Origin: Chloroflexota bacterium
Lineage (GTDB): Bacteria; Chloroflexota; Dehalococcoidia; JABGRK01
Direction of reading: 5' to 3'
Assembly (NCBI GenBank): GCA_030665485.1
Contig: DAOUZV010000003.1
Span: 1 to 21,551 of the forward strand
Length of the DNA stretch: 21,551 bases
Shown here: positions 13,800 through 20,484 of the stretch, one piece after another
Numbering within the stretch: the first letter of the stretch is position 1
Layout of the letters: the number at the start of each line of letters is the position of its first letter
Made by a program: the position numbers and the translations under genes
The notes under the pieces: model-generated
Told to the model about the DNA's origin: nothing
Databases searched by the model: none
What the model saw: only the letters and a program-made list of their open reading frames with translations

Positions 13800-14573
13800 A
13801 TGTTATTTAAAGGTAAGGTTTCTCTGATAACTGGCGGTTCCCGCGGCGTGGGCAAGGCGATAAGCACCAAGCTGGCGGACGAGGGCGCCGATGTGATAAT
13901 CAATTACTTCCGCAAAAAGAGTACCGCACAGGAGACGGCACGCGAGATAGAAAAGAAGGGCGTACGCGTGCACCTGATAAAGGCCAATCTGGCTGAGGCC
14001 GACAAAATCGATGAGATGTTCGCCGAAATCAATAAAGAGTTTGGTCGATTGGATATTCTTATCAACAATGCTGCATCGGGCGTGGCGCGCCCGGCGCTGG
14101 AGCTGGATGACCGCGGCTGGGACTGGACCATGGACGTTAATGCCAAGGCGGTTCTGCTGTGCTCCCAGCGCGCCACCAAGCTGATGAAAAACGGCGGCAA
14201 GATAGTCAATATCTCCAGTTTGGGCTCGCATTTGGTGATGCCTGTATACACCGCGGTGGGCGTTTCCAAGGCGGCGCTGGAGGCGCTGACCAAATATCTG
14301 GCCATTGAGCTGGCACAGCTTGGCATCAGTGTCAATGCCGTGAGTGCATCTGCGGTGCTCACGGATGCGCTTAAAATATACGCTTCCGCGCAGGGGCTGG
14401 GAGATTCCGTATACCAGACAACGCCGGCGGGCAGGATGGTGACCCCTGAAGATATAGCCGATGTTGTCGCTTTTTTATGCAGCGAGCAGTCTTACATGAT
14501 ACGGGGCCAGATAATAGTCGTTGACGGCGGTTACTCGGTCTCGCCAGAATCGGCGATGAAGGTAGATAAATAA
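13800..14573 (+). CDS. fabL: FabL-like enoyl-ACP reductase (SDR family)
   Basis: A 257-residue short-chain dehydrogenase. The cofactor site is TGGSRGVGKA (11-20) with NNAASG at 89-94. The catalytic region has S140, then YTAVGVSK with Y150 and K157, a Tyr-x6-Lys spacing instead of the Tyr-x3-Lys of FabG. This spacing is the hallmark of FabL (enoyl-ACP reductase III of Bacillus subtilis). Remembered FabL wording also recurs: ASGVxRPxxEL, WDWTMxxNAKA, AALEALTxYLAxEL, TPAGRMV and MIRGQxIxVDGG. It should reduce trans-2-enoyl-ACP with NADPH, the last step of each elongation cycle. GGAG precedes the ATG; the gap to acpP is 12 bases and to fabF 10 bases. Specificity is inferred from sequence. Confidence 0.82.
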   Translation: MLFKGKVSLITGGSRGVGKAISTKLADEGADVIINYFRKKSTAQETAREIEKKGVRVHLIKANLAEADKIDEMFAEINKEFGRLDILINNAASGVARPALELDDRGWDWTMDVNAKAVLLCSQRATKLMKNGGKIVNISSLGSHLVMPVYTAVGVSKAALEALTKYLAIELAQLGISVNAVSASAVLTDALKIYASAQGLGDSVYQTTPAGRMVTPEDIADVVAFLCSEQSYMIRGQIIVVDGGYSVSPESAMKVDK

Positions 14574-14583
14574 GGGAGACGTT

Positions 14584-15819
14584 TTGGGCAAGCAGAGAAT
14601 CGTGATTACTGGAATGGGCCTCGTTTCGCCCTTGGGTTTGACGGTTGAGGAACACTGGGATGGATTAATAAACGGTAAAAACGGCATCGGGCCGATAACC
14701 GTTATGGACGTGAGCAAGTTCCCGGTCTTTGTTGCTGGCGAGGTAAAAAATTTCGAACCCTTGGATTATATGGATATAAAACGTGTTGACCGCACCGGCA
14801 GGTGCTCACAGTACGCGGTTGCCGCCGCCAGGATGGCATTGGAGTCGGCGGGCATAGATATGTCGAGAATGAACCCCGAGCGTGTTGGCACGGTTGTTGC
14901 CACCAGTGGTATGACCTGGCTACTGGTTGCCGAAAAGGAAAAACTGGAGACTAAGCCCAAAAGGCTTGATCCATTACTGATAAACAAGATGGGGCCCAGT
15001 CTGGTAGCGGCGCAGGTGGGATTGGTATTGGGCGCCAAGGGGCTCAATACCACCATCAACAGCGCCTGTGCCAGCGGCAGCGATGCGCTGGGTACGGCGC
15101 TGATGCATATGAGGCTTGGTCATGCTGACGTGCTGATGGCCGGAGGCGCCGATGCCAATATAAACATCGCCGCTATAGGCACCTGCGGCGCCGTGGGCGC
15201 TCTATCCAAGGAGGAGGACCCGGATAAAGCATCGCGCCCATTTGATCTTAATAGAACGGGATTTGTTTTCGGCGATGGTGCTGGAATCTTGATTTTGGAA
15301 ACCTATGAACATGCTACCGAGCGTGGCGCTACCATTTTGGCAGAGCTTGCCGGAGCGGGCTGGTCTTTCGACGCCTATAACGAGGCGGCCCCCGATGCCG
15401 AGCAGCAGGCGGTGGCCATGGGCAATGCCATCAAGGACGCCGGTCTAACTCCCAAGGATATTGATCATATAAATGCGCATGGCACCAGCACCAGACTTAA
15501 CGACTCCGCCGAGACGGCGGCAACCAAGATAGTTTTTGGCGGACGAGCCTATAAAATTCCGATGAGCTCCAACAAGTCTATGATAGGGCATCTGGCCTGT
15601 GCCGCCGGGGCCATTGAGGCTGTGGCCGCGGTTAAGACCATAGAAACCGGCATAATACCGCCCACTATTCACTACGAAACCCCGGATCCAGAATGCGATC
15701 TGGATTATGTGCCCAACGTAGCGCGCCAGCAGCAAGTAGACGCCGTTCTTTCCAACTCATTTGGCATGGGCGGGCAGAACTGCTGCGCGGTGATAACGAG
15801 CGCCAAAAAAAGGTTGTAA
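14584..15819 (+). CDS. fabF: Beta-ketoacyl-ACP synthase II (FabF)
   Basis: A 411-residue thiolase-fold condensing enzyme. The Cys-His-His triad is visible: C162 in NSACASGSDALG, H299 in HINAHGTSTRLND and H336 in KSMIGHLACAAGAIE. The N-terminus is VITGMGLVSPLG and the end carries SNSFGMGGQNCCAV. It condenses malonyl-ACP with acyl-ACP in each elongation round. The stretch 105-150, which contains GMTWLLVAEKEKL and INKMGPSLVAAQVGL, departs from the common FabF wording, so substrate range may differ. The start is a TTG with GGGAG 6 bases upstream. fabG follows after 3 bases. Confidence 0.92.
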   Translation: MGKQRIVITGMGLVSPLGLTVEEHWDGLINGKNGIGPITVMDVSKFPVFVAGEVKNFEPLDYMDIKRVDRTGRCSQYAVAAARMALESAGIDMSRMNPERVGTVVATSGMTWLLVAEKEKLETKPKRLDPLLINKMGPSLVAAQVGLVLGAKGLNTTINSACASGSDALGTALMHMRLGHADVLMAGGADANINIAAIGTCGAVGALSKEEDPDKASRPFDLNRTGFVFGDGAGILILETYEHATERGATILAELAGAGWSFDAYNEAAPDAEQQAVAMGNAIKDAGLTPKDIDHINAHGTSTRLNDSAETAATKIVFGGRAYKIPMSSNKSMIGHLACAAGAIEAVAAVKTIETGIIPPTIHYETPDPECDLDYVPNVARQQQVDAVLSNSFGMGGQNCCAVITSAKKRL

Positions 15820-15822
15820 TTT

Positions 15823-16572
15823 ATGGACAAAGAATTTGAGGGCAAAGTATCGCTGGTAACGGGTTCCTCAAGGGGTATCGGCAAGGGTATTGCCTTAAAG
15901 CTGGCATCGCTAGGCTCCAAGGTTGCCATAAACTACAGATCAAACGACGATGAAGCTGCTAAAGTCTTATCTGATATTGAACATGGTGGCGGAGAGGCCA
16001 TGCTGGCCAAGTGTGACATTACCGATTCCAAGTCGGTAAAGGCGATGACTCGTGAAATCACCGATAAATGGGAGAAAATAGACATCCTCGTGAACAACGC
16101 CGGTATCGTGAAAGATACTCTGCTGCTGCGTATGAGGGATAATGACTGGGACGACGTTTTGAATACCAATTTGCGCGGTGCTTACCTTTGTACAAAATTT
16201 GCGCTGCGCACTATGATGGACAACTTCTGGGGGCGCATAGTCAATATATCTTCTCTTGCTGGTATCACCGGCAACATGGGACAGGCGAACTACTCGGCGT
16301 CCAAAGGCGGGCTTATAGCCTTTACCAAGGCGGTGGCTCGTGAAGTTGGATCACGCAATATCACCTCCAACGTGATCTGCCCCGGCTATATAGTGACCGA
16401 GATGACCGGCGGTGCTTTTGCTGAAGATATGCAGAAAGAGCTTCTGGCACGAATACCGGTTTCGCGCTTTGGCAATCCAGAAGATGTGGCCAATCTTGTG
16501 GCATTTTTGGCAAGCGAGCGCGCTAGCTATGTTTCGGCGCAGGTGATATCAATTGACGGCGGGCTTATCTAG
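15823..16572 (+). CDS. fabG: 3-oxoacyl-ACP reductase (FabG)
   Basis: A 249-residue short-chain dehydrogenase that reduces 3-oxoacyl-ACP to 3-hydroxyacyl-ACP with NADPH. The cofactor motif TGSSRGIGKG lies at 13-22, NNAG at 91-94, the catalytic serine in NISSLAG (143/144), and YSASK with Y157 and K161. The C-terminus has CPGYIVTEMT and the last SDR strand (VISIDGG). It differs from the FabL-like gene two genes earlier in its Tyr-x3-Lys spacing, so the operon carries both reductases. The ribosome site AAGG lies in the end of fabF. Its last 24 bases overlap the convergent NfeD-domain gene, with no terminator visible. Confidence 0.93.
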   Translation: MDKEFEGKVSLVTGSSRGIGKGIALKLASLGSKVAINYRSNDDEAAKVLSDIEHGGGEAMLAKCDITDSKSVKAMTREITDKWEKIDILVNNAGIVKDTLLLRMRDNDWDDVLNTNLRGAYLCTKFALRTMMDNFWGRIVNISSLAGITGNMGQANYSASKGGLIAFTKAVAREVGSRNITSNVICPGYIVTEMTGGAFAEDMQKELLARIPVSRFGNPEDVANLVAFLASERASYVSAQVISIDGGLI

Positions 16573-16998
16573 ATCATCCTCTTTCTGCACGGTAAGCCTA
16601 AGTCTATCCATGCTAAGCACCACTATCTTTTCGCCTTCCTCTATCTCCTCGCCGGTCGATATGGCGTTCCATATCTCATAGTTGATACGCACAGTTCCCT
16701 GTGGATCGAGCCTATTGATGGACACACCTTTCTTGCCAATCATCGCCTGGGCCGGATCGATGGCCTCTTTTGAAAGTGCACGCTTTCTGGGAATATACGT
16801 CAGAGCAGACCACAGCGGGAAAAGGGCCAGAACCGCTATTTTAAGCGCCAAAGACATCTGGACATCGGCTATCGGCAATATCCAAAATAACATCATGGCC
16901 AGTACGCCATCGATGATTATGGTTCCTATGAAAGTGCGTATGAAAATCATATTATCCAGATAATTATATAGCGAAAACAGGTCTGGCTGAAAGCTCAT
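16549..16998 (-). CDS. NfeD-domain membrane protein
   Basis: A 149-residue protein with two hydrophobic helices (about residues 18-45 and 50-70), then the cytosolic OB-fold typical of NfeD C-terminal domains: AMIGKKGVSINRLDPQGTVR, INYEIWNAISTGEEIEEGEK and IVVLSMDRLRLTVQ. Full NfeD proteins partner with stomatin-like proteins or membrane proteases; this short form lacks a protease domain and no stomatin gene is adjacent. The ATG at 16998 is chosen over an upstream TTG at 17013; neither has a clear ribosome site. It follows the cysteine-rich gene by 20 bases, so both are probably co-transcribed. Confidence 0.75.
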   Translation of the reverse strand: MSFQPDLFSLYNYLDNMIFIRTFIGTIIIDGVLAMMLFWILPIADVQMSLALKIAVLALFPLWSALTYIPRKRALSKEAIDPAQAMIGKKGVSINRLDPQGTVRINYEIWNAISTGEEIEEGEKIVVLSMDRLRLTVQKEDDLDKPAVN

Positions 16999-17018
16999 GC
17001 ATGTCGTTCGCAATGATA

Positions 17019-17573
17019 CTATAAAACCGAGTGGGGTTGTAATTTTTTAAAGCGGTCGACTATGTCTTTGCGGCGGGTAAGCGCATGACCAATACCATAA
17101 TCTTTCAGCAGTCGATACGGTACGCAGCAGCAAGTGCAGCAGTTGCACAGGGCGTAGTAGTCGCCACGGCATTTTATTATAGTATGTAGCAGTCCTTTAT
17201 CGTGACACTGCTTCATGATGTCTTTTGCTTCCCGCTTGTCTATCGTACGGTAGGCATCGCGCTTTTTGGGGTTAAAAGCGAACACCGTTTTGTTGATGCT
17301 GAGCATTATTTCCGCGTTCAGCAGAGCGTCGCAGTTCTTAAATACGGAGCGGCAGGCACAGGGGCCCAAGGCTATACTGCCGGCGCTATCAATGATTTCG
17401 TACGCCTCGCTCAAGGTGAGCAGGTTGGCACCCTGGATATTACCGCCGAAGAGGTTGGCTACTCTCCTGACAAGCCCGCCTATTACCGGTATTCTGGTCC
17501 ATTTAGCCAGAAAGATATAGGTTCTAAGGAATGTGTCGCGGTATCTGCTGTAAATCTTTAGGGAATGATGCAT
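17019..17573 (-). CDS. Cysteine-rich Fe-S protein of unknown role
   Basis: A 184-residue protein with eleven cysteines arranged for Fe-S clusters: GPCACRSVFKNCD (C72, C74, C81), then C123 and C135, then the dense run LCNCCTCCCVPYRLL (C143, C145, C146, C148, C149, C150). The order CxCR...NC...GLxH...CNCCxCCC resembles a group of 4Fe-4S proteins in anaerobes that I cannot name precisely. A basic, partly hydrophobic N-terminus (residues 1-45) may be membrane-associated. AGGA lies 7 bases before the ATG. Its promoter sits between it and typA, and the NfeD-domain gene follows, so the pair may act together at the membrane. Confidence 0.7.
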   Translation of the reverse strand: MHHSLKIYSRYRDTFLRTYIFLAKWTRIPVIGGLVRRVANLFGGNIQGANLLTLSEAYEIIDSAGSIALGPCACRSVFKNCDALLNAEIMLSINKTVFAFNPKKRDAYRTIDKREAKDIMKQCHDKGLLHTIIKCRGDYYALCNCCTCCCVPYRLLKDYGIGHALTRRKDIVDRFKKLQPHSVL

Positions 17574-17592
17574 TTTAGCTTCCTACATTATT

Positions 17593-17601
17593 ATTATAAC
17601 A
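17593..17601 (-). promoter_or_regulatory. Extended -10 promoter of the cysteine-rich gene
   Basis: On the minus strand TGTTATAAT (17601-17593) is an extended -10 box (TG-n-TATAAT), about 20 bases before the start codon and just after the typA stop. No good -35 box was found, as expected for this type. The typA promoter uses the same nine bases. Confidence 0.6.
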
Positions 17602-17621
17602 TAGGTTTTGCCAAGCGGGTG

Positions 17622-19445
17622 TTAACGCCCTTTGGCCCTGTCGCGGGCGTGCTTGTAACGGTCGTCGCTTAAGAGGATGCTCTTGCGCAGGCGGATATTC
17701 TTGGGGGTGACCTCTATCATCTCGTCCTCGGCAATAAAGTCCAGCGCATCTTCAAGGCTCATCTTAATTGGCGGCGTCAGCTTGACGGCAATGTCGGCGG
17801 TGGAGGAGCGTACGTTGGTCTGTTTTTTCGTCTTGCACACGTTGACGTCCAGATCCTTGTCGCGCGAGTGCACCCCGACGATCATGCCCTCGTATACCGG
17901 CGTGCCCGGCTCAATGAAGGTAAATCCCCGCTGCTGGGCGTTGTTAAGTCCGTAGGTAACCGCAGTTCCGGCCTCGGCGGCAACCAGCGAGCCTGTTCTG
18001 GTGGACTTGACCTCCCCGCTCATACGCTCGTATCCGGTAAAGATGCTGTTCATCTGCCCGTCGCCGCGGGTGGACTTGAGAAAGAAGCTGTTGAACCCGA
18101 TGAGACCTCTGGTGGGTATTTTGAACTCCAGCAGCACGTGTCCCTGTCCGTCACTATGCATGTTGGTCATCTTGGCCATTCTGGATGCCAGCTCCTCAGT
18201 GAGCACACCGATGGCCTCTTCGGCTACGTTCATTCCCAGCAATTCGTACGGCTCGTGCACGCGTCCGTCGATGACTTTAAAAATCGCTTTCGGCCTCGAC
18301 ACTTGAAATTCATAGCCCTCGCGGCGCATGGTTTCGATGAGGATGGCCAGGTGCAACTCCCCGCGCCCAGATACCGAAAAGACATCGGGGCTGTCCGTCT
18401 CGTGGACCCGCAGGCTGACGTTTGTCTGCAGTTCTGCCATCAGCCTTGCTCGCAGCTGACGCGAGGTTACGTAGCGCCCGTCCTGACCGGCAAAAGCCGA
18501 GTTGGAAACGCCGAAGGTCATCTGCACCGTGGGCTCGCCGATATCTATATTGGGCAGCGCCTCCGGCTGGTCGGCAGCAGCGATGGTATCACTGATGGCC
18601 ACCTGCCCCAGACCCACCAGCGCGATGATTTCGCCCGCCTCGACTGACTCAACCTCATTGCGCGACAGCCCCTCAAAAACGAACAGCTTTGAGACGCGGT
18701 GGAAGGTGGCCTCGTCATCGCGGGTGATGCGCACCACCTCGTCGCCTGTCGATACCCTACCCCTTGATACGCGTCCCACGGCGATCTGTCCCAGGTGGTT
18801 ATCATAATTAAGCGCCGTTACCAGCAGTTGAAAGCCTCCCTCCGTGTCACCGTGCGGCGGCGGTATGTGGTTGAGTATCGCCTCGAACAGAGGCTTCATG
18901 CTTTCCGGCTCATCTCCCAGATGGGCCAGCGCGTAGCCTCCCTTGGCGGTTGTATACAGGATGGGAAAATCCAACTGGTCGACGTCGGAGGCAAGCTCCA
19001 GAAAAAGGTCCTGGACCATGTGCGATACCTCTTCCGGGCGCGCTGCTGGGCGGTCCAGCTTGTTGATTACCACGATGGGCTTGAGCTTCTTCTCCAGCGC
19101 ATGGCGTAGCACGAACCTGGTTTGCAGCATGGGGCCGTCCACGGCGTCTATCACCAGCAGACAGCCATCGGCCATGTTGAGCACCCGCTCCACCTCGCCG
19201 CTGAAGTCGGCGTGGCCGGGGGTATCGATAATATTTATCTTAACGTCTTTATAGATAATAGCCGTGTTTTTAGAGAGGATGGTGATGCCCTTTTCGCGCT
19301 CCAGTTCGTTGCTGTCCATGATGAGGTGACCCACCCGCTGATTGGCACGGAAGATATGGCTCTGCTTGAGCATGGCGTCCACCAGCGACGTTTTGCCGTG
19401 GTCGACGTGGGCGATTATGGCGATGTTTCTGATGTTCTGCGTCAT
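17622..19445 (-). CDS. typA: Translational GTPase TypA/BipA
   Basis: A 607-residue GTPase of full family length. The G domain shows the P-loop AHVDHGKTSL (12-21), the switch region and DTPGHADFSGEVERVL, and NKLDRPAARP. EF-G-like domains follow, then the BipA-specific C-terminal region: TRGLIGFNSFFLKSTRGDGQ, MNSIFTGYERMSGEVKSTRT and a basic end (DRYKHARDRAKGR). TypA binds ribosomes and helps large-subunit assembly under stress. I chose the ATG at 19445, since the in-frame TTG at 19466 lies right behind a terminator-like hairpin. The ribosome site is weak (AAAAGA). The leader holds a hairpin with a U run that may control expression. Confidence 0.95.
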   Translation of the reverse strand: MTQNIRNIAIIAHVDHGKTSLVDAMLKQSHIFRANQRVGHLIMDSNELEREKGITILSKNTAIIYKDVKINIIDTPGHADFSGEVERVLNMADGCLLVIDAVDGPMLQTRFVLRHALEKKLKPIVVINKLDRPAARPEEVSHMVQDLFLELASDVDQLDFPILYTTAKGGYALAHLGDEPESMKPLFEAILNHIPPPHGDTEGGFQLLVTALNYDNHLGQIAVGRVSRGRVSTGDEVVRITRDDEATFHRVSKLFVFEGLSRNEVESVEAGEIIALVGLGQVAISDTIAAADQPEALPNIDIGEPTVQMTFGVSNSAFAGQDGRYVTSRQLRARLMAELQTNVSLRVHETDSPDVFSVSGRGELHLAILIETMRREGYEFQVSRPKAIFKVIDGRVHEPYELLGMNVAEEAIGVLTEELASRMAKMTNMHSDGQGHVLLEFKIPTRGLIGFNSFFLKSTRGDGQMNSIFTGYERMSGEVKSTRTGSLVAAEAGTAVTYGLNNAQQRGFTFIEPGTPVYEGMIVGVHSRDKDLDVNVCKTKKQTNVRSSTADIAVKLTPPIKMSLEDALDFIAEDEMIEVTPKNIRLRKSILLSDDRYKHARDRAKGR

Positions 19446-19464
19446 GTCTTTTATTAATTTCCAC

Positions 19465-19491
19465 AAAAAAACCGGCCACCAGCGGGCCAGT
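19465..19491 (-). terminator. Terminator-like hairpin in the typA leader
   Basis: On the minus strand ACTGGCC (19491-19485) pairs with GGCCGGT (19477-19471), including one G-U pair, around a 7-base loop, and is followed by an unbroken T run to 19465. It lies between the -10 box at 19503-19508 and the typA start at 19445. It could stop read-through from the upstream gene, or act as an attenuator. Confidence 0.6.
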
Positions 19492-19502
19492 AGTCTATCT
19501 TT

Positions 19503-19511
19503 ATTATAACA
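19503..19511 (-). promoter_or_regulatory. Extended -10 promoter of typA
   Basis: On the minus strand TGTTATAAT (19511-19503) forms an extended -10 box, with no convincing -35. Transcripts from it would start just before the terminator-like hairpin. Confidence 0.55.
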
Positions 19512-19617
19512 TATGCAGGATATCGAAAAAGCAAGGCGTGTGGAGGTGTGGCCTTAACAAAGTTAGGTGGTTGTAACCAGCTGAAAACATCAGCCGAATA
19601 TTAAAACTGGAGATAGG

Positions 19618-20208
19618 TTAATCGAATTGCTCCAGTTCGTCCTGGTACCACTGCAGGTCCATGAGTGCCCGTATGGCCTTGGCCAGTTTGAGTTCGTCTG
19701 TATCCATACCAGCCAAACCTGATAGCTCCGTTTCAAGCTGCTGAAACTCTTCATCAGAAATATCGCTTAGCTGAGGTAAATTTGCGGCTATCTCCTCCAG
19801 CGGCTGTCCTTCCTCGTAGGCCATCATAACCTGCTCGGCTACTTCGCCTACCTCGCTATTCTGCTGCGAATAGTAGAGAGTCATCAGATTCTGCCGTTCG
19901 GCGTCTGCGCGCATCTTCATTATGTTGGGTACAATAATGCCCACTAAAACTCCGATGACTGCAATTACGGCAATCATCTCCAGCAGGTTCACCCCCATGG
20001 GAAGCTCAACATTCAGTCTGCTTATCAATCCCCTTTTGGGGACGAAGGTGTTTATGAAGCAATGGTGACAGAGCGTGCGCCCCTTATCGTCGTGCTCCAT
20101 CTCATCATCGTAGAAGAAACCATGGCACACAACGCATTGACTCTGGCGGAATAAGTCCTTTCTGCTTGTCACGAAACTCACCTGTGCTGAATCATACAAC
20201 GAAGACAC
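19618..20208 (-). CDS. Zinc-ribbon protein with type IV pilin-like hydrophobic segment
   Basis: A 196-residue protein as drawn from the GTG at 20208. Residues 25-50 hold two CxxC pairs (QCVVCHG and LCHHCF), a probable zinc ribbon. Residues 72-97 read GVNLLEMIAVIAVIGVLVGI then IVPNI, which looks like the class III signal and N-terminal helix of type IV pilins: G72 before the possible cut, hydrophobic V73 and glutamate E77 at the +5 position. A hydrophilic acidic helical C-terminus follows. The start is uncertain: the GTG at 20208 has no ribosome site, a GTG at 20172 has AGGTGAG, and the frame stays open upstream to 20325. It may be a pseudopilin-like protein or simply a membrane protein with a zinc ribbon. 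Function unknown. Confidence 0.65.
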   Translation of the reverse strand: MSSLYDSAQVSFVTSRKDLFRQSQCVVCHGFFYDDEMEHDDKGRTLCHHCFINTFVPKRGLISRLNVELPMGVNLLEMIAVIAVIGVLVGIIVPNIMKMRADAERQNLMTLYYSQQNSEVGEVAEQVMMAYEEGQPLEEIAANLPQLSDISDEEFQQLETELSGLAGMDTDELKLAKAIRALMDLQWYQDELEQFD

Positions 20209-20325
20209 TTTATTGCCAATATACCATGGCCTGTAAATAGTAAAAGCGAGGGGTATTATGAAGCAGAAAATCGTCGTTAGAATGGTCAGGTTGGAGATGA
20301 CCGAAGCCAGTTTTGTATCTACCGG
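20209..20325 (-). other. In-frame upstream extension encoding a membrane helix, without a standard start codon
   Basis: The frame of the zinc-ribbon/pilin-like gene runs 39 codons further upstream to a TAG at 20326-20328. It encodes TKLASVISNLTILTTIFCFI followed by IPLAFTIYRPWYIGNK, a convincing transmembrane segment with a basic border. None of the 39 codons is ATG, GTG or TTG; CTG, ATT and ATC occur. Either a rare start is used, or the true start has been lost or lies beyond a frame change. Confidence 0.45.
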
Positions 20326-20336
20326 CTATATATGAC

Positions 20337-20395
20337 AATATGGGCAACTGCCAAGTGGAGAAGAAGCCGTTAGTACACTTGCAGTTACCCATATT
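20337..20395. repeat. Long imperfect inverted repeat (hairpin)
   Basis: The left arm at 20337-20357 (AATATGGGCAACTGC, then CAAGTG) is complementary to the right arm at 20376-20395 (CACTTG, then CAGTTACCCATATT). There is one mismatch and one bulged base over about 20 pairs, and the loop is 18 bases. Such a long stem with no T run after it is not a normal terminator. It lies between the ornithine cyclodeaminase terminator and the open frame of the zinc-ribbon protein. It could be an RNA hairpin, a small non-coding RNA or the remains of a miniature element. Confidence 0.6.
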
Positions 20396-20412
20396 AAGGA
20401 GGCGGCGAAAGT

Positions 20413-20442
20413 AAAAAAGCGGTACCTAATTCCCCCGCTTTT
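20413..20442 (-). terminator. Intrinsic terminator of the ornithine cyclodeaminase-family gene
   Basis: AAAAGCGG (20415-20422) and CCGCTTTT (20435-20442) form an 8-bp stem around 12 bases; on the minus strand it ends in TTTTTT. It lies 43 bases after the stop codon at 20485. A short CTTTAA/TTAAAG hairpin (20466-20482) precedes it. Confidence 0.65.
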
Positions 20443-20484
20443 AAAAAAATTACTCCAGCCATCCTCTTTAATGCTGTTAAAGCG

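Noticed and set aside
16549..16572. Overlap of the fabG and NfeD-domain stop regions as a possible antisense control
   Set aside because: A 24-base tail-to-tail overlap is common in compact bacterial genomes and nothing else suggests regulation.
17868..18647. Plus-strand 259-codon open frame
   Set aside because: Lies wholly antisense to typA and reflects its codon bias.
20258..20335. Plus-strand 25-codon ORF with GAGGGG ahead of the ATG
   Set aside because: Antisense to the membrane-helix extension, ends at the hairpin edge, and nothing downstream supports a plus-strand transcript.
20210..20392. Minus-strand 60-codon ORF across the long hairpin
   Set aside because: No ribosome site and no protein-like pattern; the better coding signal in this stretch is the membrane helix in the frame of the zinc-ribbon gene.
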